Of a stretch of DNA of 64,000 nt, positions 44,641-56,037 are shown piece after piece. The DNA comes from Fremontodendron californicum (Eukaryota; Streptophyta; Magnoliopsida; Malvales; Malvaceae), in contig JAULJL010000015.1 of assembly GCA_030761205.1 (NCBI GenBank), positions 14,389,501-14,453,500 of the forward strand. Direction: 5' to 3'. Numbering within the stretch: position 1 is the first letter of the stretch; every line of letters starts with the position of its first letter. Made by a program: the position numbers and the translations under genes. Under the pieces are notes generated by a model, which was not told the DNA's origin, searched no databases, and saw only the letters and a list, made by a program, of their open reading frames with translations.

Positions 44641-45100
44641 AAGAGCTGTGTTGATGGTGGTTTAGGTTGGTGAGTGGCTTCCTAATAGAAGGAGGATTGG
44701 AAGGTTGTAGAGCAGGATTTGAAATGGAGACAGAAGTTAGAAAGGTGTCCGAGTTGGGAGTCTGGGACGCGTTCCGATACTTAAGTCAGCAAGGGTTATG
44801 AGGAGCAGAGAGCAAAATAACAAGGAGAAAGATGAGCAAAGCAGAACGTTTCAAGTTTTTTAGCTTACCTCACATCTTTTATACCTAGTGTTATGGAGAA
44901 TCTAGGACTACCCACCTGGTATACCCGTCAACCAATTATGGTAATTACCTAACTGCATGTATCCTGTGTGATTAGATTGTTCAAGGAAATGTGTCATTCC
45001 CCTCGAAGGGTATGACTGATGGTTCCATGCAAATGAACTTCTTGTGCCTGATTTGGTGTTAGGACTTTAGTCTTGTATAATGTGAGTATAACAAGCTGTT
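44641..45100. other. Spacer between Helitron relic and segmental duplication
   Basis: Complex, non-repetitive sequence without a recognisable frame. It may be the Helitron's tail or an intron or exon of a lost host gene. It ends exactly where duplicated sequence begins. Confidence 0.35.
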
Positions 45101-45255
45101 CCGTGAAGAATCTCCAGCAAAGAAACCAAAAAACAAAGTATGAATCTCATTTACCTTGATATATGTATACATTTTCAACATTCATACTTATATGCACTTT
45201 TGAAAGCACCTTTACTAATCTCTTTATCACTGCACAGGAGATCATGGCAGCCTGA
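45101..45255 (+). pseudogene. Possible last two exons of an unidentified host gene (copy 1)
   Basis: An open stretch reading REESPAKKPKNK reaches a donor GTATGA at 45138. A 100-nt U-rich segment ends in TTTATCACTGCACAG at 45237. The next codons read EIMAA then TGA at 45253. Both junctions are phase 0. I do not recognise the protein. The duplication breakpoint cuts into this exon, and copy 2 has the same arrangement at 56067-56221. Confidence 0.3.
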
Positions 45256-46715
45256 GAAGAAATATAGGATAACTATTTGATTGAAAGCCACTGCTTTACT
45301 TTCCAGTCAGCAGCAGTATACATCATTTTCTAATCTCCGTGAAAGACATCACATCCACACAAAAAAAAAAAAGTGTTTGATTTTCCATCACAGCACCCTT
45401 TGTTATTTTGAGACTTTTGTTTTTTTTAAACACTTAATATCAGATCGCACTCTGTTGGCTTCAGTCACATACTAATCTATTCTACATATTGGCTGAAAAC
45501 AAAAGTTTTACAAACACTTATATTATCAGATGTTAATAGATATTATATTATAGTTATGTTTAACAAATTAATTTTACCAGCATCGAGTGAGGGCTCAACT
45601 CTATTTATAGGATAAAAAGTTGCTTGAACTCGAATTCGATTAGATAATGATAAAGTCAAACTTGAATATTCATATAATCTAGCCCGAGTAGCTCATGAGT
45701 AACTTGACTTGTTTACGTCTCTAATGATGCATAAGCGTTTCCCTTATTACAAGTAACAATAGACCGCCTACAAATGTCGGACTATCAGATATACGAAGTC
45801 AACAAGCATTCTACCGATACCAGAGTCCATTAATTAATAACTCTGGTTCCATGTTTGTTTTCTGCAATGGTGGCAGTGCGTGGCATTGATCTTCTCCTTC
45901 AGTGAAGCAAAGCTGGCTGCTTGACGTGAGCTTGTAGTAAGCAGAATCATAAGGGTAATAAGACTAGAGTTCCTAAAGAGATAGCTCTTCCCAGATTTAT
46001 TTCCTTGTTTTCTTTGTTTTCACTAGGAAAATGTGAATATCCCCATGCAATGTCTTACAAAGGAAAAAAGCACTTATATATAGTGTCTAGATCGGCAACT
46101 TACAAAAATATCTTGGTGAATTTTTTTATGGAAATTTAACATAGTGACAAATCTAAATGCCAGTTGCCAGCCAAATCTGGCTGCTATTTTAAGATTCTTG
46201 GCTATGAAATGATGGAAAAGGATGTGTATCTTTCACTGCATGTTCTCGTGACTTAGTTGCTAAATGCATAGTTTGGGTAAAACGGGAACCATGTGAAGAT
46301 AAAACCATCAATCCTACCTTTTCTCTCAATTGCTAGCAATAGTTTTTTCTTTTTTAAATTTCCCTTAATTTAAAACTTGAGAAATTTGATATAGTTTTTT
46401 TTTTTTTTAATAAAAAGATGTACAATATCACTAAAATCATAACATGATATACCAAGTATCAACGATCTTCATATAAACTATGCTTCGAATTTTTATGCAT
46501 GTTCTTAAAGCTTTTACTTCAGCAAAACTAAAATAAAAAATAAAAAAAAGGTTGGGTACTTTTAGCATCTCAATTATTGAATGTTGACTAATCTTTAATT
46601 CTCAAAACTACTAAATTTGAAGATTTGGAATTGAAACAAAACTTGGTATACTATAACCCATTAGGGACGTGTCTGTTTCTTTAAAAAAGAAATGATAAAA
46701 AAACCTAACTTGTGA
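45256..46715. other. Non-coding part of duplication copy 1
   Basis: Unique-looking DNA matching 56222-57677. No gene seen; possibly the 3' flank of the exon-like segment before it. It contains an A-run near 45361 and a T-run near 46397 that vary in length between copies. Confidence 0.5.
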
Positions 46716-47344
46716 AGAATAATTACACCACAAGAGAACGAATTTTTACCGATGAAAATTTTCATTTGTAAAAGTGATTATTCTATCGGTAATGACTTTT
46801 ACCGACGTAAAATTTTGTCTATCGGTAATGACTTTTACCGACGTAAAATTTTGTCTGAAAATCTGAAGGCGGTGATACTAAATCCATCAAGAAAAAAAAA
46901 ATTCATCGGTAAAAGCATTATCGACGGATTATTTTCGACGAAAAATTCCGTAGGAAATAGTATTACCGACATAATATTCCGTCGGTAAAATAATTTGCGA
47001 CGAAATGACTTATTTAGTCATTCCGTCAGCAATTGTTATTACTGACGGAAATTTCGTCGGTAAATTTTTTTTATAAATAAAAAAATTAATTTATAATGTT
47101 AGTTATATAATTATAATAATAAATTTAATTTAATAAAAAATCATATTTATGGTCGAAAATAAAAAATTACTAATTTCTGATCATGAATCAATACTAGCAA
47201 CAAACAAAAATCATGAATTATTGAATATAAGAATCAATACCAAAAGCTTTAGTTTCTGATCCCTGTAGCGATTATCCCATATGGAAGAGCGTAAATCATC
47301 AACTTTCTTCCTCTCAACAATAAAGTCTAGAATTGTGGAGTTTA

Positions 47345-48049
47345 ATGCTCAATTTGGATGGGCGGTGAGATTGGCTTCGGTGAGATTAAAAACAGGGATC
47401 GAGGTAAGATTAGTTACTGTAGCAGTGAAATGGTATATTGTAGCGATGAGATTAAAATCAGCGGTGGGATATGTGTTTAGATACAAACGTAACTGTGGCG
47501 GTGAAGTGAATTATAATGAGAAAAATAATGACCATTAAGGAAATTAGATAAAAATGTGTATATATATAATAAAAAATTACAAAATATAAAAATTATATTT
47601 ATGATAATAATAAAATATAATTATTGAAATTATATTTATGTCAAAAAATAAATTCATAAATAAATAACTTTTTGTATTTTTATTATTTGTAATTAATCAT
47701 ATTAAATATATAATAAGAAAATATATGTTTATTAATTTAATAATTATATTAAATTAAAAATTATTTTATTTTTAAATAAAAAATCATAATAAAAAAGCTA
47801 AGTGCCACTATGTCAAGGATAAAAATGCCTCTACACTATTCATATAAGATACAAATGCAAGGGCGAAATTGGAAAATGCCCTCACACCGAAGGGCATTTT
47901 AACCCACTGGAGCTACAGCTCCAGTATGGTGAAACATTGTTCACCACGCTGGAGCTGTGTTATCCAAACACAGCAAACGGTGCAGTTGGGGCAAAAAAAT
48001 GCCCCAACCGCACCGAACTGATCCCTATTGGGCATCCAAAGGAGGCCCA
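47345..48049. mobile_element. 705-bp insertion in CACTA copy 1, MITE-like
   Basis: Copy 2 reads straight through GAGTTTA and AGCCAATAAAATG; copy 1 has 705 bp between them. The ends include CAATTTGGATGGGC and, on the other strand, CCTTTGGATGCCC, similar to TTTGGAT-ended plant MITEs. The first 200 bp contain repeated GTAGCGGTGA-like words. I could not fix a clean target duplication, so loss from copy 2 is also possible. Confidence 0.6.
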
Positions 48050-48159
48050 AGCCAATAAAATGTAAAAATTAAATCAACACATGATGAGAATAACATGCAA
48101 AATAGCTGTAAGCCATAAACATATAAAGAAATTAGTTCTGGATCATCTCACATACTCAA

Positions 48160-48360
48160 GGAAGAAAAAAAAGAAATAAAGAAGGAAGAGGGAAGAAAGA
48201 GGGCGGACCTGCTGGCAGAGACGGTCGACGTCCGAAAGGAGAGAGGTCTGGTCGGACTAGTCGGGCGGGCGACGAGACGACGTGGGGTAGGCCGGTCGGG
48301 CTCGGGCGGCACAAAGAGAAGAGAGAAAAGAGAAAAAGAAAGAAAAAGGAGAGGTCTTGG
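48160..48360. other. GC-rich patch inside CACTA copy 1
   Basis: About 200 bp of purine- and GC-rich sequence (GGGCGGACCTGCTGGCAGAG, then CGACGAGACGACG) unlike the AT-rich element around it. It is also present in copy 2 at about 58430-58620. It may be a captured host fragment. No protein is recognised on either strand, although minus-strand frames exist. Confidence 0.4.
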
Positions 48361-49648
48361 GCATAATTTATTCTGCCTAAAAACATTAGCGACGAAATTT
48401 TCATCATTACTGACCGGAAATTCCTTCGCACAAAATTTTTGAACGTCAAAATTTCCCTCCAAGAAATTCAATTTTTGTCGGAAATAACTTTTTCAAATAT
48501 TCGTCGAAAAAGTTATTTCCGACGGAAAATTCCATCAAAATTTTTTATATAAATAAAAAATATAATTGATTTATGTAAATAATAAATAAAATTAATTTTT
48601 CATTGCTAATACTTATTAGTGACAGAAAGTTCCGTCGCAAAAAAGTTTATTAGAGACGCAAATTAATATTTTCGGAAAAAAATACAAAAATTGATTTTTA
48701 TAAATAATAAATAAAATTAATTATAAAAATTAGTTTCCATCGCTATTAGTGATGAAAATTTCCTTCGCTAATAAGCTTATTAGCGATGGAAATTTGAATA
48801 AGCTATGGAAATTTTCGTCACTAAAAAGTATTAACGACGAAAACTAATTTTCGGTTTAAAAAAATATTGTAATTGATTTTTATAAATAATAAATAAATGT
48901 ATTATTAAAATCTAATTTGCGTCGTTAATAAGCTTATTAGCGACAAAAATTTCCGTCAAGAAAAATATTAGCGACATAAACTAATTTTCGGCTAAAAAAT
49001 ATATTGAAAAAAATATATTGAAATTTACTTTTATAAATAAAAGTAATTATCAAAATCTAATTTCGTAAGATTATTAACAACTGAAATTTTCATCAATTAA
49101 AAAAATTAGCGACGAAAATTAATTTTCTGCTAAAAAGAATAAATTGAAATTGTTTTTTTTCGACTTAAATTTTCGTCACTAATAGACGAAAATTCCGTCG
49201 CAAAAGGTTTGGCTGGAAGAACAATCTTCCCACCAAAGTTTTAGCAAGAAAATTTAACGACGAAAAAATTCCTTTGCAAAATTCATTTTTCGTCATTAAA
49301 AAATTAAAATTTCGTCGCTAAAAATAAAACTTTGTCCGACAGAAATTCATTTGGAAATAAACGAATTCCGTCGGTAAAAGTAGTATATTTTCGACAGAAT
49401 TATTTCGTCGAAAATAATTCTGTTGCTAAAAAACTTTTCCCTTGTAGTGTTAGATATGCTCAAGGATCGGGTCGGGCCACGATCTATAATTTTTTATAAT
49501 AATATTTTTATAATTAAATTTAAATAAAAAATATTTTTTTATTATTTAAATAGGGACTCGGACCGGGCCGACCTTGATCAAAAAATACTTTACCCAAACC
49601 AGACTAAATACGGCCGGACTTGTCGGGTCGTTGAGGTCTAAGAATAAT

Positions 49649-50978
49649 CTCAATGGCCGGAATAGTTGTATAAAATAATTTCTAAGTGATTAGTTGTCTA
49701 AAATTATGCTTTGATTTCAAAAATAAATGAAATAAAACATCACTAAAAAAAACTTAATTCAGTTGCACATTACATTATATATGTAGTAATTAATTTATAC
49801 CGGTTTACAACTTCAATTTGAATACAATAATAAAAAAAAATTACATTTTACTATATTTTGTCTCATATAAAAAGGCATATACGGGATAAATTAAACATGA
49901 AAACAATATAGTTGTGCAATAATATAAATAAAGTAGCCGTAGTACAAATAATCATATCATATGCATTGACTTGTCAATGTGAGACAAATTTTGTTTAATA
50001 TACTTAGACCCGTTTTTCACAGCAATAAAAACATAAATTTTTTTAATTCAAATATAGTTCAAATAATTATATAATCATTTTAAAAAAATATTATCTAACA
50101 AGTCAGATATTTGAATTTTAACATTTGAGTCTTTTTTTTTTTTATTCTCAAGTTACGATCTTTTGTACCAAAAAAATGTAATTTTGTTTTAAAAGTTAAT
50201 TTTATGGCAAACACAATGTGAAACAAATAAAAATTTTAATTTTTGCGACAAAAAACATGATTTTAAAATCCAGGAAAAAAATTCAAGATTTTGATATTTT
50301 ATTGTTTGAAAATTGACTTTTGATGTAAAATTATTTTAATATCATCACATTTATAAAGTTTTATAATTTTATACCTATATTTTTTTACATTTAAATTCAC
50401 TATACACTTTTTTCACAATAATATTAAATATTTAAAATTCTTAAATCACATTTTTTTCATCATATTTTTTTTGAACACAATTTTCCAATCTATACTTTTT
50501 TCAATTCAATTTTTTTTAACAAAAATACTAAACTAAATCTAAATATCTACAAGTGGGTTTCTGAGTTTTTTTTTTATTATTTTTTTTTTTTTATTTTAGG
50601 TAAAGATATTAATGTGAATACAAAACTATAGAAAATTAAAACATCTAACCCCATCAGGTGAGGTTAGGTGCCTGTATTTCTGTATTCAATAAAAATGGAA
50701 GGAAAAAAAAAAATCCTTGTGGCCTTTAATTGTGGCTTTTGATCAATGAATTCCCATTCTGATTGAAAAAAAAAAAAAAAAAAAAAAAAAAACATCCGAA
50801 AGAATATATCCCTCACGCAAAAAAGCACCAATAAAGTCCTGCCAAAAACTGTAGTACTTTTTTACTAAGTCTTCCATGACCCATATGCATTACACTACTG
50901 ATAATATATGATAGTAATGCTTTTCAGTCGCTCTCTTAATCTTTTGTAAATTTTCTTTAAATCAGATTGTCAAATGAT
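49649..50978. other. AT-rich part of duplication copy 1
   Basis: No gene seen. It matches 59874-61482. It contains homopolymer runs, notably an A-run at about 50768-50792, and is cut at its right end by the copia insertion. Confidence 0.5.
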
Positions 50979-50983
50979 CTTTG

Positions 50984-51573
50984 TGTTGGAATTGTGGCTC
51001 AAAGTCCACATTGTGGTTTCCAGATTTGTCAAGAAAAACTAAACAAAGTTTATTTTGAATTGTGCAAATTAAGCAAAGTTTATATTGAATTGTGCTTTGC
51101 AATTTCATGAATACAAGGCAGCCTTTGCTTTGGTGGCTATGGTGGCTTTCACATGCAAAGTGTTCACACCCACATTTTGTGCCTATATAAAGGCATTGGG
51201 TATTGGCATGAATTGAGAGGGAGGCAGAGGAGAAATTGAGCAAGAGCTCAAGAGAGCTGGAGAGCTCTAAAGAGAGCTCCAAGAGCTCCCTCCCGGGTGA
51301 GACATAATGAGAGCTCCAGAGGGAGCCCCTCCCGGTAGAGGTTGTAGAAAGGCAGAAGCTGCCTGTTAGATGCTTGTGTATTGAGGTGTTGAGTGTGTGC
51401 TAGAGAGAGCACTTGTAATACGTATCTTGTGTTTGTACTCCATCTCCGATAAATACAAAGCTTTGCTCCTCCTCCCGTGGACGTAGGCATATTGGCCGAA
51501 CCACGTAAAATATCTGTGTTTTTTTAGTGTGTCTTTATCGGTTTTAGTAATCTCGATCTAGTTCCGCACAACA
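50984..51573 (+). repeat. 5' LTR of the defective copia element
   Basis: 590 bp, TGTTGGAATTGTGG to CGCACAACA. TATA-like CTATATAAAG is near 51183. AGAGAGCTC-type repeats are near 51250-51290. Confidence 0.94.
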
Positions 51574-51576
51574 AAT

Positions 51577-51589
51577 TGGTATCAGAGCC
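51577..51589 (+). promoter_or_regulatory. Primer-binding site of the defective copia element
   Basis: TGGTATCAGAGCC, initiator methionine tRNA type, four bases after the LTR. Confidence 0.92.
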
Positions 51590-52280
51590 AACTTTTACAT
51601 AAAACCGAGTTTGTTCGATTCTGTCAGTTTTTCAAAAGTGCTCCAAATTGTGTTTTGAAAATACCAGGTTGAAGAGGTCGTCGAGAGGAGTGTAGCCGAT
51701 TCAACGGGAGGGCCAATGGACACCGCACGCGCCCACACGCACCGCCCAAAGAGGCGCGAGTGGGCCTCACTAGCCCACGCGCCGCACGCGCGCTGGAGGT
51801 TGAAGGCGCGTGAATCCCACGCGCCGGCCACCACCCCTGCTGCACGCGCCGCCGCACTCGCCGCACGCGCCGCCGCACGCGTCGCCTTAGCTCCGACCTT
51901 TTTTTTGGGCCATTTTTTGAGCCATTTCAGAACACTATTCCGAGACTTTTCCGAGCCGGTTGAGCTAAACCGAGTCCATTTCGAGCCACCTGCAGCAGAA
52001 TATTCGCAGAATATTCACCATGTGTCCAAAATTTACACAGTTGGACCCGTTCCTGACTATTTCGACTATTCCGGACTCAACCGTGGCATCCGTTTTTCCA
52101 TACAGGTAACGGAAAAACTCTGAGTTGGTAATTTTGTTTTATTACCATGGCAGAATCATTAGAGACAACTGAAACAACTAGCAGCGCACCATCAAGTTCT
52201 ACATCAGAAAGAACTCGATGACCACTGCAAAGTTCGAGGTGGAGAAATTTGATGGCACCACGTAACTTTGGCATGTGGCA
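51590..52280 (+). other. Leader of the defective copia element, with GC-rich CGC repeats
   Basis: Contains GCACGCGCCGCCGCAC-type repeats near 51720-51890, which open frames on both strands by composition alone. Near 52219 ATGACCACTGCAAAGTTCGA (MTTAKFEVEKFDG) is the expected Gag N-terminus, but it breaks off about 15 codons later at the minisatellite. Confidence 0.65.
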
Positions 52281-52284
52281 GTGC

Positions 52285-53080
52285 GAAGTACTGGACCTGT
52301 GAGTCCGCGAAGGACCAGTAGACAGTGAAGATCCCTTCCAGTAGGAGGTGAAGATCCAGTCCAGTAGGCGGTGGATATCCTATCTAGGAGAAGAATCCTT
52401 TTAATCCGTGAAGGACCAGTAGACAGTGAAGATCCCGTCCAGTAGGAGGTGAAGACCCCGTCCAGTCCAGTAGACGGTGGAGATCCCGTCCAGTAGGAGG
52501 TGAAGATCCTGTCCAGTCCATTTCAGTAGACAGTGAAGATCCCGTCCAGTAGGAGGTGAAGATCCTGTCCAGTTCAGTTTGGTAGACAGTGAAGATCCCG
52601 TCCAGTAGGAGGTGAAGATCCTGTCCTGTCCAGTTCAGTAAACAGTGAAGATCCCGTCCAGTAGGAGGTGAAGACCCCGTCCAGTCCAGTAGACGGTGGA
52701 GATCCCGTCCAGTAGGAGGTGAAGATCCTGTCCAGTCCAGTCCAGTAGATGGTGAAGATCCTGTCCAGTAGGCGGTGGATATCCTATCAAGGAGAAGAAT
52801 CCAGTTAATCCGCGAAGGATCCTGTCCAGTAGACGATGGATATCCTATCAAGAAGAAGAATCCAGTTAATCCGCGAAGGATTAATCCGCGAAGGATCCTG
52901 TCCAGTAGGCGGTGGATATCCTATCAAGGAGAAGAATCCAGTTAATCCGCGAAGGATCCTGTCCAGTCCAGTCCAGTAGGCGGTGGATATCCTATCCAGG
53001 AGAAGAATCCAGTTAATCCGCGAAGGACCGATAGATGGATGAAGATCTCGTCTAGGAAAAGTATCATCGACAATCTGCAA
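52285..53080. repeat. Minisatellite replacing the copia gag region
   Basis: Imperfect tandem units built from GATCCCGTCCAGTAGGAGG and TGAAGATCCTGTCCAGTCCA with spacers of variable length, changing after 52760 to units with AATCCGCGAAGGA. All six frames give repetitive ORFs, so coding potential is not credible. It occupies the place where Gag should be. Confidence 0.92.
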
Positions 53081-53084
53081 GGGA

Positions 53085-53250
53085 CGAGTGTGCCCAGTGT
53101 TGGACACTGGAAGAAAGACTGTCCAGACAGAGAGGTCGATTGAGATCCCGTCCAGAGAGAATCATCAACCTGACGACCTGAAAAGGACGAGTGTGCCCAG
53201 TGTTGGACACTGGAAGAAAGACTGTCCTGACAGAGAGGTTGATTGTGATA
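53085..53250 (+). pseudogene. Duplicated Gag zinc-knuckle remnant
   Basis: The segment ACGAGTGTGCCCAGTGTTGG occurs at about 53087 and 53189. With a one-base frame change each copy yields a CxxC...GHWKKDC knuckle (GHWKKDCPDRE). The pair shows that the minisatellite-style duplication extended into the end of gag. Confidence 0.7.
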
Positions 53251-53259
53251 GTTGCTCAA

Positions 53260-55200
53260 AAGAATGATAGAGAAGAAGACTCTGCTTTCACAGTTTTAGG
53301 TGGAGATACATCCTTCCAATCAAGGGATTCCGGATGTTCATACCAGATGTGTTCGAACCGAGAGTGGTTCTCAAGCTATCAAGAGCTTGATGGAAGAATT
53401 GTCCTTATGGGCAACGATGTCACACTAGAGGTATTGGAACGATCCGACTAAAAATGCATGACGGTACAATCAGACAACTTACAGATGTAAGGTATGTCCC
53501 TGATCTCAAGAAGAACCTCATATCACTGGGGGTCTTAGACTCAAATGGTTACAAGATGACCATTCAGAATGGAGTCCTGAAGGTTGTACGTGGAGCATTC
53601 TTAGCAATGAAGGAAATCTGTCAGAATGATGGGATAATCCGACACTTCACTGTTCCTGGCACTCCCCAGCAGAATGGAGTTGTAGAAAGGATGAACCGAA
53701 CTTTGGTTGATAAAGTTCGCTGCATGTTATCCCAGTCGGGCTTGAGCAAAGCATTTTGGGCGGAGGCTTTATTGTACGCCTCCCACATTATCAACAGACT
53801 ACCCTCCACTGCAATTGATGGGAAAACTCCCATAGAGGTGTGGTCCGGACATTCTGCCATTGATTATGATCGGCTTCGTATTTACGGATGCTTAACTGGA
53901 TCCTAGAGCCAAGAAAGCTGTCTTTTTGGGCTTTAGTGAAGGAGTAAAGGCATTCCGACTGTGGAACCTTGAGTCAAAGAAAGTCATCGTAAGCCGAGAT
54001 GTTGCCTTTGACAAATCTGTAATGCTGAAACTATCAACTCCAGAGAATGTGAACCATGATTCTCTAAAGCAGGTGGAGTTTGAATCAGAAGATGCTGGTC
54101 AAAATTTCGATGAATCTGAACCAGAATCTGATGACACCTTAAGTGAAGTGGAGGAGTCATCACCGGAAATCTTTCAGCAACCTGAATCTATTGCCACCAG
54201 CAGACCGAAAAGACGTATTCGGAAACCTGCTCGGTACACAGACATGGTGGCATACGTCCTTCCAGTAATTGATGATGATGTCCCGACCAATTACAAAGAA
54301 GCTGTAAACAGCCCCGTGCATGCCCAGTGGAAGGAGGCGATGGATGAAGATATGACATCACTTCATCAGAATCAGACTTGGAAGTTGGTTCCACTTCCAA
54401 CACTCAAAAGAACAATTGGGTGCAAATGGGTCTTTGCCAAAAAGGAAGGTGCTACCGGCAAAGACAGTATCAGATACAAAGCCAGACTGGTAGCCAAAAG
54501 GTTACGCTCAAAAAGAAGGAATAGATTACAACGAGGTTGTTAAGCATGAATCTATTCGGATATTATTGGCTTTAGTAGCACAGTATGACCTAGAGTTAGT
54601 TCAACTTGATGTAAAAACTGCATTCCTCCATGGTTCCTTAGAGGAGGAGATTTGCATGACTCAACCAGATGGTTTTGGAGTCCCCGGTCGCGAAGACTAG
54701 AAAAGCAAGTTGAACCGGTCACTGTATGGTCTGAAACAATCCCGTGACAGCTGTACAAACGATTGGACAGTTTCATGACATAATGAAAAGTACACACGCA
54801 GTCAATTTGATCATCGTGTCTATTTCCGAAAACTTCAAGATGGATCATTTGTCTATCTGCTAAAAAAGGCAAGGTGGAGATCGACAGGCTGAAGGCTCAA
54901 CTGAGCTCAGAGTTCGAGATGAAGGATCTTGGAGAAGCCAATAAATTATTGGGAAGGAGATCAGAATAGACAGAAAAATGGTGTAATCAAATTGACCCAG
55001 GCTCAGTACCTGAGCAAAGTACTTCAGAGATTTGGCATTAATGATAAGACCAAATCTGTAAGTACTCCTTTAGCGGCACATTTCAAACTCAGTGCATTGA
55101 TGGATCATGCCAATGCAGTAGGTGCCCTGATGTGTGTAATGGTGTGTATGAAACCTGAAGGAGGAATGGAGGAAGCTCTGATCAGTAAATTATCTCTGTG
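53260..55200 (+). pseudogene. Defective copia pol: protease, integrase and RT fragments
   Basis: 53281-53450 holds the protease region (DSGCSYQMC, NREWFSSYQ). 53454-53620 continues LKKNLISLGVLDSNGY. The integrase follows without its HHCC finger or first catalytic part: GTPQQNGVVERMNRTL and AFWAEALLYASHIINRLP. 53926-54543 gives FLGFSEGVKAFRLWN and the RT start (CKWVFAKKEG, YKARLVAKR). 54550-54790 retains LVQLDVKTAFLHGSLEEEI and RSLYGLKQS. The YVDD box and RNase H are deleted; 54929-55100 keeps a piece after RT. Multiple stops and frameshifts rule out function. Confidence 0.92.
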
Positions 55201-55210
55201 GATTTTCGCC

Positions 55211-55221
55211 AAGGTGGAGAT
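55211..55221 (+). promoter_or_regulatory. Polypurine tract of the defective copia element
   Basis: AAGGTGGAGAT directly before the 3' LTR. Confidence 0.8.
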
Positions 55222-55829
55222 TGTTGGAATTGTGGCTCAAAGTCCACATTGTGGTTTCCAGATTTGTCAAGAAAAACTAAGCAAAGTTTATTTTGAATTG
55301 TGCAAACTAAGCAAAGTTTATATTGAATTGTGCTTTGCAATTTCATGAAGACAAGGCAGCCTTTGCTTTGGTGGCTATGGTGGCTTTGATGGCTATGGTG
55401 GCTTTCACATGCAAAGTGTTCACACCCACATTTTGTGCCTATATAAAGGCATTGGGTATTGGCATGAATTGAGAGGGAGGCAGAGGAGAAATTGAGCAAG
55501 AGCTCAAGAGAGCTGGAGAGCTCTAAAGAGAGCTCCAAGAGCTCCCTCCCGGGTGAGACATAATGAGAGCTCCAGAGGGAGCCCCTCCCGGTAGAGGTTG
55601 TAGGAAGGCAGAAGCTGCCTGCTAGATGCTTGTGTATTGAGGTGTTGAGTGTGTGCTAGAGAGAGCACTTGTAATACGTATCTTGTGTTTGTACTCCATC
55701 TCCGATAAATACAAAGCTTTGCTCCTCCTCCCGTGGACGTAGGCATATTGGCCGAACCACGTAAAATATCTGTGTTTTTTTAGTGTGTCTTTATCGGTTT
55801 TAGTAATCTCGATCTAGTTCCGCAGAACA
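55222..55829 (+). repeat. 3' LTR of the defective copia element
   Basis: 608 bp. Longer than the 5' LTR by an 18-bp tandem repeat (TGGCTTTGATGGCTATGG) near 55380. Ends CGCAGAACA, then CTTTG. Confidence 0.94.
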
Positions 55830-55834
55830 CTTTG

Positions 55835-56037
55835 GTCGTTGATCAATTTAATATTTGTATAAAAAAAGAAACGTGACATTGTACTAAATTGAACCCCCAA
55901 GAAGAAAACAAGAGAGGAAGGAGAAGGGAAAGAGAGAATGTTGCTTCAAATTTCATTCATATTATCAATCTTTTTTTATATCTGATCTCTTTCTTCATAT
56001 CTATCTCTCTCTGTTTCTCTGCTTTTTTTCCCCTACA
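55835..56037 (+). promoter_or_regulatory. Duplicated promoter-leader of the receptor kinase (copy 1)
   Basis: Matches 61487-61703 just upstream of the intact receptor kinase ATG: GGTCGTTGATCAATTTAATA, a purine-rich AAGAGAGGAAGGAGAAGGGA stretch and the pyrimidine-rich leader ending CCCTACAATGG. The copia element lies immediately upstream, cutting it off from more distal sequence. Confidence 0.75.

Larger units (their letters stand above)
46726..49449. mobile_element. Non-autonomous CACTA (En/Spm) element, copy 1, 2724 bp
   Basis: The left end is CACCACAAGAGAACG (decayed from CACTACAAG) and the right end CTTTTCCCTTGTAGTG. The 3-bp target duplication is TTA (46723-46725, 49450-49452). Subterminal regions are packed with CGACGAAA and CCGTCGGTAA repeats in both orientations, the transposase-binding arrays of this superfamily. 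No transposase frame is present. A 705-bp segment at 47345-48049 is inserted relative to copy 2. Confidence 0.92.
46724..49640. mobile_element. hAT MITE interrupted by a CACTA element (copy 1)
   Basis: Target duplication AGAATAAT at 46716-46723 and 49641-49648. The MITE starts TAGATATGCTCA (its first two bases at 46724-46725, the rest from 49451) and ends, read from the other strand, TAGACCTCAACGACCC. About 190 bp of its own DNA has GGGTCGGGCC arms. The CACTA element landed two bases inside its left end. Confidence 0.8.
50984..55829 (+). mobile_element. Defective Ty1/copia element, 4846 bp
   Basis: LTRs at 50984-51573 and 55222-55829 are flanked by the 5-bp duplication CTTTG (50979-50983, 55830-55834). 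The LTRs differ by about seven substitutions (roughly 1.2%) and one 18-bp tandem duplication in the 3' LTR. Coding sequence is deleted and frameshifted throughout, and the gag region is replaced by a minisatellite. It is absent from duplication copy 2, so it inserted after the duplication. Confidence 0.94.

Noticed and set aside
47281..47538. 85-codon frame with repeated VRL/VAVKW words
   Set aside because: It starts in CACTA sequence and continues into the 705-bp insertion; repeated non-coding words explain it.
48148..48471. Minus-strand 97-107 codon frames in the GC-rich CACTA patch
   Set aside because: Open by composition, low-complexity Ser/Leu/Phe/Arg, and not preserved in copy 2 at the same length.
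51595..52123. Ala/Arg-rich frames on both strands in the copia leader
   Set aside because: Produced by GCACGCGCCGCC repeats in untranslated sequence.
52384..53259. Long minus-strand frames rich in TGSSPPTGRDLH-type repeats
   Set aside because: They are translations of the minisatellite; all frames are open because the unit lacks stops.
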